Part shown: positions 19,896 through 28,595 of the stretch, one piece after another | Layout: each line of letters starts with the position of its first letter | Position numbering within the stretch: the first letter of the stretch is position 1 | From: Mycetohabitans endofungorum | GTDB lineage: Bacteria; Pseudomonadota; Gammaproteobacteria; Burkholderiales; Burkholderiaceae | Direction of reading: 5' to 3' | Length of the DNA stretch: 64,000 bases | NCBI RefSeq assembly: GCF_002927045.1 | Contig: NZ_PRDW01000001.1 | Location: 248,001 to 312,000 of the forward strand | Notes under the pieces: model-generated | The model's database searches: none | Told to the model about the DNA's origin: nothing | Seen by the model: only the letters and a program-made list of their open reading frames with translations | Translations under genes and position numbers: made by a program

Positions 19896-20383
19896 GCACC
19901 GGAGCCGCACCGATGGTGCACCGCGCTGTCTATGGGATCGGCACGGACATCGTGCAGGTCACCCGCATCGCCGCCGTGATGGAGCGTACCGGCGGCCGCT
20001 TTGCCGAGAAAATCCTCGGTCCGCAGGAACTCGCGGTCTATCGCGCGCGCGCGGCACGCTCGGAAGTGCGCGGCGTGGCGTTTTTGGCCACGCGCTTTAG
20101 CGCGAAGGAGGCGTTCTCTAAAGCGATCGGGCTCGGCATGCATTGGCCGATGACGTGGCGCGCGGTGCAGACGCTCAACGAGAAAAGCGGCAAGCCGGTG
20201 ATCGTCGCGACCGGTGAGCTGGCCCAGTGGATGGCCGAGCGCGGACTCAGCGCACGCGTATCCGTCAGCGACGAACGCGATTATGCGGTGTCGTTCGTCA
20301 TCGCCGAAGTCGATGCGTCAATGGATGGCCCCGGTGCCGGGTCGATGGACCGGCACGCGACTGACCTCAGAAACCCTAGTTGA
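19892..20383 (+). CDS. acpS: Holo-ACP synthase
   Basis: AcpS transfers 4'-phosphopantetheine from CoA to Ser37 of ACP. Family motifs are [12 protein letters not shown] near residue 15, and [13 protein letters not shown] near 65 with the Mg-binding Glu. The ATG at 19892 overlaps the pdxJ stop and gives 163 residues; an ATG at 19913 would give 156. A tail of about 25 residues after SFVIAEV exceeds the family norm. The next gene should be nagZ, which is broken here. Confidence 0.94.
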   Translation: MSTGAAPMVHRAVYGIGTDIVQVTRIAAVMERTGGRFAEKILGPQELAVYRARAARSEVRGVAFLATRFSAKEAFSKAIGLGMHWPMTWRAVQTLNEKSGKPVIVATGELAQWMAERGLSARVSVSDERDYAVSFVIAEVDASMDGPGAGSMDRHATDLRNPS

Positions 20384-20412
20384 ACAACCGCAAGCGCAAA
20401 TATGGTCCGGCG

Positions 20413-20565
20413 ATGCTCGACGTCGCCGGCACTTCGTTGAGTCGTGACGATGCCCGCCAGATCGCCGATCCGCTGACCGGCAGCGTGATTTTGTTCGCCC
20501 GCAATTATGCGAGCCGCAAGCGCGCCAGCTGATCGACAGCCTACGGTGAACGGGGCGGACTGGTT
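20413..20565 (+). pseudogene. nagZ: Remnant of nagZ (beta-N-acetylhexosaminidase)
   Basis: The frame reads [20 protein letters not shown], then [15 protein letters not shown], the first 35 or so residues of NagZ. It then meets a TGA at 20530. In another frame the next bases give RQLIDSLR, which continues the NagZ alignment, so a frameshift occurred before the stop. After about 20565 there is no more homology and the convergent regulator gene begins. Intact NagZ has about 340 residues and recycles peptidoglycan GlcNAc-anhydroMurNAc. Its position after acpS is the normal one. Confidence 0.82.
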
Positions 20566-21924
20566 TTAGGTCACCTTCATTCGCTGAAGCTTGTTGTACA
20601 GCGTCTTGGGGCTGATGCCAAGCAGTGTCGCTGCACGATGCCGGGTGCCACCCACCGCATCGAGCGTGGCACGGATCAGCATCTCCTCGACATCGGCAAG
20701 CGGCGTGCCGACCGCGATCTGCACCTGGTTGTTTGACCGTGAACGGCCAGTGCGGCCGCCTTCGTCGTCCGGCGACAAGCTTTCGATCATGTCCTCGGAT
20801 GCCTGATGCGAGCGCTCGATCACGTCGCGCAATTCGCGCACGTTGCCTGGCCACTCGTATTCGATCAGCTCGCGCACGCAGAGCGGGCTGAGCCGCTTGA
20901 CCGAATCGTGGCGTTGGTTCAGCACGTCGACGAAATAAGTGGCCAACAGTTCGATGTCCTCGCCGCGCTCGCGCAGCGGCGGCAATGTCAGCGGTGCCAC
21001 GTTTAGCCGTTGCAGCAGGTCAGTGCGCAGCGTGCCGCGGGCCAGCGCCTGCTGCGGCGATTCGACGGTGGCCGCAACCACCCGGAAGTCGGCGCTTAGA
21101 TCGGTGGTACCGCCCATCCGGCGAAACGTGCGTGCCCCCAGCGCTCGTGCGAGTGCCTCTTGCTGCGCGGCCGGCAGCAGATCGACACGGTCGATGAACA
21201 GCGTGCCGCCGGCTGCCCGCTCCAGTACGCCGGCTCCGCTCGTTTCCGCCCCATCGAATGCGCCGCGCTGGTGACCGAATAGCATGCTTTCCCACGGCTC
21301 AGCGCCTGCGTGACTGGCCGCCGCGCCGTCCAGCTTCACCAGCGGGCCTTTCTTGCGGCGGCTCATCTCGTGCAGCGTTCGCGCAGCGATCTCCTTGCCG
21401 GTTCCCGGCTCGCCAACAATCAGCACCGCTGCCTCCGTCGGCGCGATACGCTCAATCGTGTCATAGACCTGTTGCATCGCCGCACCGCGACCGATCATTG
21501 AGCCGAAGCGGCCGACGCGCCGCAATGCCGCACGCAGGTTCTGGACTTCCTCGGTAAGCTCGTATGGGCGCGGAATGCGCGCCAGCAGGCTGCGCAATCG
21601 CGGGATATTGACCGGCTTGAGTAGGTAGTCCCAAATGCCGTGGCGCAGCCCTTCGATCGCGCTTTCCACCGTCGCATTACCGGTCATCACGATGACCGGC
21701 GTCGCGCCGTCCGGCTGTGACGGCAGAGAATGCAGCACGTCCAGCCCGCTGCCGTCGGGCAGGTTCAAGTCGACCAACACCACATCGGGAATGAACCGCT
21801 GCAACGCGGCGCGCGCTTCTACGAGCGTGGCTGCAGTGTCGACGGAAAAACCATCGGTACTCAGGATGGCCGACAGTCCCGACAGGCTGTTAGGGTCGTC
21901 TTCAACGATCAAGGCGTGTGGCAT
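20566..21924 (-). CDS. NtrC-family response regulator with degenerate AAA+ motifs
   Basis: The 452-residue protein has a receiver domain (residues 1-115, phospho-acceptor Asp52 in VLVDLN, acidic pair ED at 8-9). An AAA+ sigma-54 activator domain follows (about 140-365), then a Fis-type helix-turn-helix (ATLLGISPKTLYNKLQRM). Walker A (GEPGTGKE, 171-178) is intact. The sigma-54 contact loop reads GAFDGA (221-226) instead of GAFTGA. The Walker B acidic pair is DR (245-246) instead of DE, and the sensor I ATN is ATV (285-287). It may bind DNA and respond to phosphorylation, but normal sigma-54 activation looks doubtful. No histidine kinase lies next to it. Confidence 0.88.
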   Translation of the reverse strand: MPHALIVEDDPNSLSGLSAILSTDGFSVDTAATLVEARAALQRFIPDVVLVDLNLPDGSGLDVLHSLPSQPDGATPVIVMTGNATVESAIEGLRHGIWDYLLKPVNIPRLRSLLARIPRPYELTEEVQNLRAALRRVGRFGSMIGRGAAMQQVYDTIERIAPTEAAVLIVGEPGTGKEIAARTLHEMSRRKKGPLVKLDGAAASHAGAEPWESMLFGHQRGAFDGAETSGAGVLERAAGGTLFIDRVDLLPAAQQEALARALGARTFRRMGGTTDLSADFRVVAATVESPQQALARGTLRTDLLQRLNVAPLTLPPLRERGEDIELLATYFVDVLNQRHDSVKRLSPLCVRELIEYEWPGNVRELRDVIERSHQASEDMIESLSPDDEGGRTGRSRSNNQVQIAVGTPLADVEEMLIRATLDAVGGTRHRAATLLGISPKTLYNKLQRMKVT

Positions 21925-22136
21925 AGCGCGACGAGGTATTATCTGCGGCGAATTTTGGAGCGCTGCGGTGGCGGTTCGGGGAGAGCATGCTTCGTGCCAA
22001 TTCGTCGTACTTTACCAATCAACGCGTTGCCGTAACAGGGTGACGCGCGCACGGTCCCGATGCGGCAAATTTTTCCCGTTTGGCGCGTAAATTCTTCCAC
22101 CGCCGTGCAGCGGTGTCGCGTCGCGTTGGCCCCCGT

Positions 22137-22165
22137 AAACAAAAAGCGCTCCAGTCGGAGCGCTT
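22137..22165 (-). terminator. Intrinsic terminator of efp
   Basis: On the minus strand AAGCGCTCC and GGAGCGCTT form a perfect 9-base stem (plus coordinates 22144-22152 and 22157-22165), followed by TTTTTGTTT. It lies 32 bases past the efp stop. Confidence 0.85.
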
Positions 22166-22197
22166 GCGTTGTGGCATTGAGAACGTTCGAGGCGCTG

Positions 22198-22755
22198 TTA
22201 CGCGCGGCTGCGGTACTCGTGCGTACGCGTGTCGATCTCGATCTTGTCGCCGATGTTACAAAATAGCGGCACCTGCAATTCAAAGCCGGTAGCCAGCTTG
22301 GCATTCTTGAGTACCTTACCAGACGACGTATCGCCCTTGACCGCCGGTTCCGTATAGACGATTTCGCGCACTAGCGTGGTCGGCAACTCGACTGAGATCG
22401 CCTTGTCGTTGTAGAACACCACTTCGCACGCCATGCCGTCCTCGAGGTAGTGCAACGCATCGCCCATCATTTCGCTTTCAACTTCGTACTGATTGTAGTC
22501 TGCATCCATGAAGACATACATCGGATCAGCGAAGTACGAATAGGTGACTTCCTTGCGGTCGAGCACGACCACGTCGAACTTGTCATCGGCCTTATACACC
22601 GACTCGTTGCCCGCGCCGGTCAGCAGGTTCTTCAACTTCAGCTTGACGACCGCGGCGTTGCGGCCCGACTTGTTGTACTCGGTCTTTTGCACGACCATGG
22701 GATCGTTGCCGATCATTATGACGTTGCCCGTACGCAGTTCTTGAGCGGTCTTCAT
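22198..22755 (-). CDS. efp: Elongation factor P
   Basis: EF-P relieves ribosome stalling at polyproline. The start at 22755 gives 185 residues beginning [16 protein letters not shown]; the frame extends upstream but that part is non-coding. The tip of domain I reads [10 protein letters not shown] with Arg32. This is the arginine type that is rhamnosylated by EarP, not the lysine type modified by EpmA. The earP gene is the adjacent upstream gene on the same strand. Confidence 0.97.
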   Translation of the reverse strand: MKTAQELRTGNVIMIGNDPMVVQKTEYNKSGRNAAVVKLKLKNLLTGAGNESVYKADDKFDVVVLDRKEVTYSYFADPMYVFMDADYNQYEVESEMMGDALHYLEDGMACEVVFYNDKAISVELPTTLVREIVYTEPAVKGDTSSGKVLKNAKLATGFELQVPLFCNIGDKIEIDTRTHEYRSRA

Positions 22756-22852
22756 AACACTGTCCTGTCCGATAAATGGGTATGGCGAATGGCTGACGGC
22801 ACGCCCCCGCATTGGGCAGTCCGGCAAGCGATCCTAAGCTCTTGAAAACCCA

Positions 22853-24064
22853 TTATTTTAGCGTATTTTGGACGAATGCGGCCAGATGTCCGGCTAGGTC
22901 GCCGATGGCAGCCAACTCATCCGCCCATACGTGCGCGCGTGCCTCGAACGCCTCCCGATGCTGGATGAAATCTTGCCAATCGGGCAGGCCATGCATTGGA
23001 TTGCCGTTCCATGCGTGCCAAAAGCGTGTCAATGCGTCGCACGCGCGCGGTTCCAGCGCCGAGCCGATATGCGCGAGGGCCGCGTCCAGCTTCGGCAGAT
23101 GCGCATCATCCGCCTGCGGATAGATGTGCCAGACGAACGGCTTGCGTGCCCACTGCGCGCGCACGAACGAATCCTCGCCACGCACGAAGTTGATATCGGC
23201 GCTCCATAACAGTCTGTCGTAGCCGCGCTGGTCGGTAAACGGCAACGCATGCGCGCTCAGCGCGCCTGCGCTCGCGCTTGTGCCCGCCGCGAATGCGCGG
23301 GGCCCTGCGGGATGACCGAAGAACCGTGCCACGGAGCCGGAGATCCGCCCCTGTGGAACCAGTAGCACCAACGGATCCGTCGCATCGCGCCATTGTTCGA
23401 GCAGCGCGTCGAGGGCGGGATTCTCGTAGGAGAAAAGCGATACGACCGTGGCGGCCGGCTCGGGCTGCGGCAGCCCGAGCGCCGCCCACCAGCCTGCCCG
23501 TTCGGCCGCCGATTCGACGAACGCGCGGCGCTGCGAGTCCAGGTCTTGCTCGCGAAGCACTCCACCAGTGTGGGCGTCGAGGCCGGGGAAGAAGAACGTC
23601 TTGGTCAGTGCATGGCGGGGATGGGGCGACGCGCGCAAGTGAAAGTCCGCCACCCAATCTTCCGACGATAGGTATTCAAGGTTAATCCAGGCCACCCGCG
23701 ACGAGCGTTGCGCCATCGCAGCAAGGTATGACGCCGGCAGATCGCAGGCAAATGCCTCGATGACGACATCGGCGATGTTCAGTGTCGCCGCGCCAAGCCC
23801 AGCGAACTGGGACTCATGCCAATGCTCGATGGCGACACCGGCCAGCACTTGCCGCTCGCGCTTGACATCTAACCCAGGCGCCAGGCGCGCGAGCGTGGTC
23901 AACTCATCGATGAACAGACGCACCTGCCAGCCGTATTCATTCGCCAACTGCCGGGCCAGCCGCCAGCAGACGCCGGCGTCGCCGAAATTGTCGATTACCG
24001 TGCAGAAAATGTCGCATGTGAGCGGCGCACGCGCGCCGGCGAGCAGGGCGGGGCAGGAGGACAT
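22853..24064 (-). CDS. earP: EF-P arginine rhamnosyltransferase EarP
   Basis: EarP (formerly DUF2331) transfers rhamnose from dTDP-rhamnose to Arg32 of EF-P. The 403-residue protein has the N-terminal CDIFCTVIDNFGDAGVCWRLARQL block, with the aspartates needed for catalysis, and the C-terminal NFVRGEDSFVRAQWA and PFVWHIYPQ blocks of the nucleotide-sugar site. It is a GT-B fold enzyme. The pair with the arginine-type EF-P at 22198 is functionally consistent. It is divergent from uvrC. Confidence 0.94.
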   Translation of the reverse strand: MSSCPALLAGARAPLTCDIFCTVIDNFGDAGVCWRLARQLANEYGWQVRLFIDELTTLARLAPGLDVKRERQVLAGVAIEHWHESQFAGLGAATLNIADVVIEAFACDLPASYLAAMAQRSSRVAWINLEYLSSEDWVADFHLRASPHPRHALTKTFFFPGLDAHTGGVLREQDLDSQRRAFVESAAERAGWWAALGLPQPEPAATVVSLFSYENPALDALLEQWRDATDPLVLLVPQGRISGSVARFFGHPAGPRAFAAGTSASAGALSAHALPFTDQRGYDRLLWSADINFVRGEDSFVRAQWARKPFVWHIYPQADDAHLPKLDAALAHIGSALEPRACDALTRFWHAWNGNPMHGLPDWQDFIQHREAFEARAHVWADELAAIGDLAGHLAAFVQNTLK

Positions 24065-24167
24065 GGGACGCGCGCGCGACGCGCAGGCCGCTTGACGAAT
24101 GATCTAAACTGCTTATTTTAAAGCACAGATCCCGTGCGCCGCACGGGACTGATCCGGTATTGGCTAC

Positions 24168-26270
24168 ATGACTGAACCGTCTGTTCCTCCGACCGTTGCC
24201 GAGTCCGACGCGGATTTCGACCCTAAGCGTGTCATTGCGCAGCTGCCGCACCTGCCCGGCGTGTATCGCTACTACGATGTACAAGGCGCCGTACTGTACG
24301 TGGGCAAGGCGCGCGACTTGAAAAAGCGTGTATCGAGCTATTTCACGAAGACGCTAGTCTCGCCGCGCATTGCGTTAATGGTCCAGCGCATCGCGCGCAT
24401 CGAAACCACGGTGACGCGCTCCGAAACAGAGGCATTGCTGCTGGAGAATAACCTGATCAAGGCGTTGACGCCACGCTACAACATCCTGTTTCGCGATGAT
24501 AAGTCGTATCCGTACCTGAAGCTCACTGGGCATCGCTTCCCGCGCATCACGTCCTATCGCGGCGCCGTCGACAAGCATAACCAGTATTTTGGCCCGTTCC
24601 CAAGTGGCTGGGCGGTGCGCGAAAGCATCCAGATCCTGCAGCGCGTATTCCAATTGCGAACCTGCGAGGACTCAGTCTTTAACAACCGTACCCGTCCCTG
24701 CCTGTTGCATCAGATCGGCCGGTGCACCGCGCCTTGCGTTGGCGCAATTAGTGACGAAGATTATGCGCGTGATGTGACCAACGCGGCGCGCTTTCTGCAG
24801 GGGCGTCAGCGCGAGGTAATGAAGGAACTGGAGGACAAGATGCATGGTTACGCGGCCGAGTTGAAATTCGAACAGGCGGCCGCGGTACGCAACCAGATGA
24901 GTTCGCTGTCCAAGGTGCTGCAACAGCAGGCGATCGAGGTTGGCACCGAGCGTGGCAGCGGCGATGCCGACATCCTGGCGGTGGTCGCACAAGGAGGGCG
25001 CGTATGCGTGAATCTGGCCATGGTGCGTGGCGGCCGCCATCTCGGCGACAAGGCTTATTTCCCGTCCCACGTCGAGACTGCGTTGGCCACGCCGGACGAA
25101 CTCAGCGTGCAGGAGGCCATAAGCACCGCGTGTGTCGCCGATAGGCTGCCGGTGGGTCAGGCGCTGGTAGCCGCTGATGTCCTGGCGGCGGACCGTGACA
25201 CCCGGAAGGCGGCGCGGGACGGCATCGAGGCAGCGGTGCTGGACGCGTTCATCGCACAGCACTATATCGGCCACCCGGTGCCGCCAGTGATCATCGTCAG
25301 CCATGCGCCGGCCACGCGTGAGTTGGTCGACGTGCTGGCGCAGCAGTGCGGGCACAAGGTCACGCTGATCCGCCAGCCGCAAGGCCAGAAGCGGGCATGG
25401 TTATCGATGGCCGAGCAGAATGCACGACTTGCGCTCGCCCGGCTGCTGTCCGAGCAGGGTTCCCAACAAGCCCGCACGCACGCGCTTGCTCAGGTGCTAT
25501 CGATTGACCTGGAGGACTTGTCACCGTTGCGCATCGAGTGTTTCGACATCTCGCACACGATGGGCGAGGCCACCCAGGCCTCATGTGTCGTCTATCACCA
25601 TCATAAGATGCAGTCCGCCGAGTACCGGCGCTACAACATCACGGGGATCACGCCGGGCGATGACTACGCTGCCATGCGACAGGTGCTCACGCGGCGCTAT
25701 GAGAAAATCGTATCGCAGTTGGCCGGCGCATCATCGGCTTCGCCGGCCGACGTGCAAACGGCTGGCGGCGCCGCACCCGGCTGCAACACGCAGCCCACGG
25801 CGCAGGCAGTCGCGGGTGCTGGCGTGCTGCCGCATATCGTGCTGATCGACGGCGGCAAGGGACAGGTTGAGATCGCCCGTCAGGTTTTCACGGAATTGGG
25901 ACTGGACGCCGGCATGCTGGTCGGGGTCGCGAAAGGTGAGGGTCGCAAGGTCGGTCTTGAGACCCTGGTCTTCGCGGACGGGCGGGCACCGCTCGAGTTG
26001 GGCAAGGAGAGCGCCGCGCTGATGCTGGTCGCGCAGATCCGCGACGAGGCGCACCGCTTTGCCATCACCGGGATGCGGGCCAAGCGCGCCAAGGCGCGTC
26101 ACAGCTCGCGTCTGGAGGAACTCGAGGGGGTGGGGGCGAAGCGACGGCAGCGATTGCTCGCGCGCTTTGGCGGGCTGCGTGGCGTGATGTCCGCCAGCGT
26201 CGATGAATTGGCCAGCGTCGAAGGCGTGTCGCGCACGCTGGCCGAGCAGATCTACCGTCAATTGCACTGA
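24168..26270 (+). CDS. uvrC: UvrABC excinuclease subunit C
   Basis: UvrC makes both incisions in nucleotide excision repair. Domains in order: GIY-YIG nuclease ([20 protein letters not shown] near residue 28), UVR domain ([25 protein letters not shown] near 223), RNase H-like nuclease ([13 protein letters not shown] near 455) and two helix-hairpin-helices at the end ([16 protein letters not shown] and [13 protein letters not shown]). At 700 residues it is about 90 longer than typical. A low-complexity alanine/proline-rich insert lies near residues 520-550, just before the conserved [11 protein letters not shown]. Confidence 0.97.
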   Translation: MTEPSVPPTVAESDADFDPKRVIAQLPHLPGVYRYYDVQGAVLYVGKARDLKKRVSSYFTKTLVSPRIALMVQRIARIETTVTRSETEALLLENNLIKALTPRYNILFRDDKSYPYLKLTGHRFPRITSYRGAVDKHNQYFGPFPSGWAVRESIQILQRVFQLRTCEDSVFNNRTRPCLLHQIGRCTAPCVGAISDEDYARDVTNAARFLQGRQREVMKELEDKMHGYAAELKFEQAAAVRNQMSSLSKVLQQQAIEVGTERGSGDADILAVVAQGGRVCVNLAMVRGGRHLGDKAYFPSHVETALATPDELSVQEAISTACVADRLPVGQALVAADVLAADRDTRKAARDGIEAAVLDAFIAQHYIGHPVPPVIIVSHAPATRELVDVLAQQCGHKVTLIRQPQGQKRAWLSMAEQNARLALARLLSEQGSQQARTHALAQVLSIDLEDLSPLRIECFDISHTMGEATQASCVVYHHHKMQSAEYRRYNITGITPGDDYAAMRQVLTRRYEKIVSQLAGASSASPADVQTAGGAAPGCNTQPTAQAVAGAGVLPHIVLIDGGKGQVEIARQVFTELGLDAGMLVGVAKGEGRKVGLETLVFADGRAPLELGKESAALMLVAQIRDEAHRFAITGMRAKRAKARHSSRLEELEGVGAKRRQRLLARFGGLRGVMSASVDELASVEGVSRTLAEQIYRQLH

Positions 26271-26366
26271 GCATGGCGGCCGGCGCGCGCGCTGCTTGCT
26301 TGTGACGTGCCGGATCACGCGGCACAATGGCAATTCTGCGCAACCTTTCATCGCCAGTTCGCTTCG

Positions 26367-26954
26367 ATGCCTTTCAATTTACCTATTTTTCTGACGTGGC
26401 TACGGATCGTGCTGATTCCGTTGATCGTTGGCGTGTACTATCTGCCGGACACGATGTTGGTCGCGCAGGACAAGAACGAAGCGGCTGCGGCCATCTTCAT
26501 CCTGGCGGCGTTGACCGACTGGTTCGACGGATTCCTTGCGCGCAAGCTAAACCAGACCTCGGCATTTGGCGCCTTTCTCGACCCGGTCGCGGACAAGCTG
26601 ATGGTGACCGCCGCATTGCTGATGCTAGTGCACTTGATGCGGCTCGATTCGGCCATTGCGCTGGTGATCGTGGGCCGTGAGATCACGATTTCCGCGCTGC
26701 GTGAATGGATGGCGCAGATCGGCGCATCCAAAAGCGTCGCCGTCAACTCGCTGGGCAAGTTCAAGACCGCGTGCCAGATGATCGCGATTCCGATGCTGCT
26801 GTATTACGCGCCGATTGGCGTGCCGGGGCAGTTCGCGATCAATACGCACGTTGTGGGCGAGTGGCTGATCTACTTGGCGGCCGTGCTGACGATCTGGTCG
26901 ATGCTCTATTACATGAAACTGGCCTGGCCGCAGATCCGCGATCGGGCCACATGA
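26367..26954 (+). CDS. pgsA: CDP-diacylglycerol--glycerol-3-phosphate 3-phosphatidyltransferase
   Basis: PgsA makes phosphatidylglycerol phosphate. The ATG at 26367 gives a 195-residue membrane protein starting MPFNLPIFLTWLRI. The CDP-alcohol phosphotransferase motif (DG-x2-AR-x8-G-x3-D-x3-D) is complete in DWFDGFLARKLNQTSAFGAFLDPVAD. About five membrane helices are seen. It follows uvrC by 96 bases, as in many proteobacteria, and precedes the Gly-Gly-Cys tRNA cluster. Confidence 0.95.
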   Translation: MPFNLPIFLTWLRIVLIPLIVGVYYLPDTMLVAQDKNEAAAAIFILAALTDWFDGFLARKLNQTSAFGAFLDPVADKLMVTAALLMLVHLMRLDSAIALVIVGREITISALREWMAQIGASKSVAVNSLGKFKTACQMIAIPMLLYYAPIGVPGQFAINTHVVGEWLIYLAAVLTIWSMLYYMKLAWPQIRDRAT

Positions 26955-27089
26955 TAGATTGGAGTGGAGCGGGCATCCCTGCTGATTGCACGATATTTTA
27001 TCGGCCTCTGTCCTTGACACTGCGCGCCACTTTCAGCATAATCTCGAACTCTGCTGAACACGCCAACGCGTGAACAGCAGCAGCATCGT

Positions 27090-27165
27090 GCGGGAGTAGC
27101 TCAGTTGGTAGAGCGCAACCTTGCCAAGGTTGAGGTCGCGAGTTCGAGACTCGTCTCCCGCTCCA
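27090..27165 (+). tRNA. glyT: tRNA-Gly (GCC), first copy
   Basis: A complete cloverleaf: acceptor GCGGGAG pairs with CTCCCGC, the anticodon GCC is at 27123-27125, the T loop is GTTCGAGAC and the CCA end is encoded (27163-27165). It is 76 bases long. Confidence 0.97.
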
Positions 27166-27187
27166 CGACGCACAGTAGTTGATGCTT

Positions 27188-27263
27188 GCGGGAGTAGCTC
27201 AGTTGGTAGAGCGCAACCTTGCCAAGGTTGAGGTCGCGAGTTCGAGACTCGTCTCCCGCTCCA
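27188..27263 (+). tRNA. glyT: tRNA-Gly (GCC), second identical copy
   Basis: All 76 bases equal the copy at 27090, including the encoded CCA. The 22-base spacer between them is not repeated. A tandem tRNA-Gly pair followed by tRNA-Cys behind pgsA is common in Burkholderia. Confidence 0.97.
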
Positions 27264-27271
27264 GGTGCCAC

Positions 27272-27345
27272 GGCGCGATAGCAAAGCGGTTATGCAGCGG
27301 CCTGCAAAGCCGTTTAGGCCGGTTCGACTCCGGCTCGCGCCTCCA
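27272..27345 (+). tRNA. cysT: tRNA-Cys (GCA)
   Basis: The acceptor GGCGCGA pairs with TCGCGCC, the anticodon GCA is at 27304-27306, and CCA is encoded. It is 74 bases long and starts 8 bases after the second tRNA-Gly, so the three form one transcript. Confidence 0.97.
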
Positions 27346-27346
27346 G

Positions 27347-27376
27347 AAACCCCCTAGTTTTCAAGGGGGTTTTTTG
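27347..27376 (+). terminator. Intrinsic terminator of the tRNA operon
   Basis: AACCCCC (27348-27354) pairs with GGGGGTT (27365-27371), followed by a T-run to 27375. It starts two bases after the tRNA-Cys CCA. Confidence 0.9.
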
Positions 27377-27518
27377 TTTGTGCCACAGCCACGCGAGCTC
27401 GTTCAGGGTTGCCGCCCTCGAGTTCGTCAACAAGTGCGTTCGCATATAGTCCTCCATTGAGATCGTTTTGGAGCATGTACGACCCATGCACGCTGGGACG
27501 GACGGATGAAATGATCAG

Positions 27519-27680
27519 ATGGATCGGCATGCATGGCACCTGTTTGCGCGCGATACACGCTTGCCGGGCCATCCACTCGCGGGTTACCTCCGGGTGCTGT
27601 CCGCCGCGCAGCACGATGATTGCGCCGATCGTGTCATCGGCCGCGTGCTGACGTCGCATCTTGCGTCGCGCGAACACAGC
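27519..27680 (+). pseudogene. Fragment of an ElaA-like GNAT acetyltransferase
   Basis: The forward frame reads DRHAWHLFARDTRL, then LAGYLRVLSAAQHDDCADRV and IGRVLTSHLASRE. This matches the middle of ElaA-type acetyltransferases (HL.GR...LAAYLR.LPP...IGRV.TSP..RG.GLG). The acetyl-CoA loop RGxGLG and everything after it are missing, and no start or N-terminal part is visible before 27519. The frame then runs into the convergent sco1 gene. I read it as a gene relic; the family call rests on these short motifs. Confidence 0.5.
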
Positions 27681-27697
27681 GCGACGATGGGGCTGCG

Positions 27698-28354
27698 TCA
27701 GGACGTTTGCTCGATCAGAAGCTTCAGGTCGTCGGTGATCATGTCTGCGGAGTCGGATGTGGTAGCGAGCAGACGCGCGCGGCCGGTACGATCGAACACA
27801 TAGATCGCCGAGCTGTGCGTGACCTCGTAATTTCCGTTGCCGTCGGGTTTCTCGGTCTGATACGCGACGCGATAGCGTCGCGCTAGATTAGCAATCTGTT
27901 TTTCGGAGCCGCTCAGTCCGACCACGTGCTGCGGATCGAACGCCTGCACATAGGTATGCAATGTCTGCGGCGTGTCCCGGTGGGGATCGACCGAAATGAA
28001 CAGAATGCGCACGTCGCGGGCGTCGTTGCCCAGTTGCTCGAGAACCTGCATTAGCCGAGCCATGGTCTCTGGGCATACATCCGGACAATGCGTGTAGCCG
28101 AAGAAGACTAGCGTGGTCTTGCCGGCGAACGACGCGCCGGACACGGTCTGCCCATTGTCCGCCTGCAGCGAAAAGCCGAGATCCGGCAGGTGGCCAGAGA
28201 CGTTGGTCAGTTTCCACTGGCCGTCATCCCGCGTGCACGCTGACAATGCAACCGATAAGCCGACGCACGCGGCGAGCACGGCGTGGCGCAGCACCGATTG
28301 ACGGCGGGGCGCGCGCGGAATTCGCATACGCGATCGAGGCAACGGGATGGACAT
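27698..28354 (-). CDS. SCO1/SenC family copper chaperone lipoprotein
   Basis: Sco proteins deliver copper to the CuA site of cytochrome c oxidase. The start at 28354 gives 218 residues; an ATG at 28327 would give 209. A lipoprotein signal ends in LSAC near residue 40. The thioredoxin-like domain has the copper CxxxC in GYTHCPDVCPE and the distal His in EVTHSSAIYVFD. The usual cytochrome oxidase or heme A genes are not next to it in this window. Confidence 0.92.
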   Translation of the reverse strand: MSIPLPRSRMRIPRAPRRQSVLRHAVLAACVGLSVALSACTRDDGQWKLTNVSGHLPDLGFSLQADNGQTVSGASFAGKTTLVFFGYTHCPDVCPETMARLMQVLEQLGNDARDVRILFISVDPHRDTPQTLHTYVQAFDPQHVVGLSGSEKQIANLARRYRVAYQTEKPDGNGNYEVTHSSAIYVFDRTGRARLLATTSDSADMITDDLKLLIEQTS

Positions 28355-28595
28355 CGGAAAACGGAACAGGGGTAGGGGCTTGGTGCGGAGCGTATCGACG
28401 CATCCACCGAATGAGATACTGTAGCGCATTTCGTTGCGCACGGCGACCCATGCACAGCGGTGGGGCAATATGCCGCGCGTTGCCGTTGCGGTAAGATGCC
28501 ACGACAATAGGCCGGACGATGCGGCAACGTGCATGATGTGCGTCGACGGTTCATCGTCTTGTGCCGCTGTCTCTTTAATCCAGACTATCCGTTCG

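Noticed and set aside
27033-27460. Open frames across the tRNA cluster on both strands
   Set aside because: They only translate tRNA sequence; repeated peptides reflect the duplicated tRNA-Gly.
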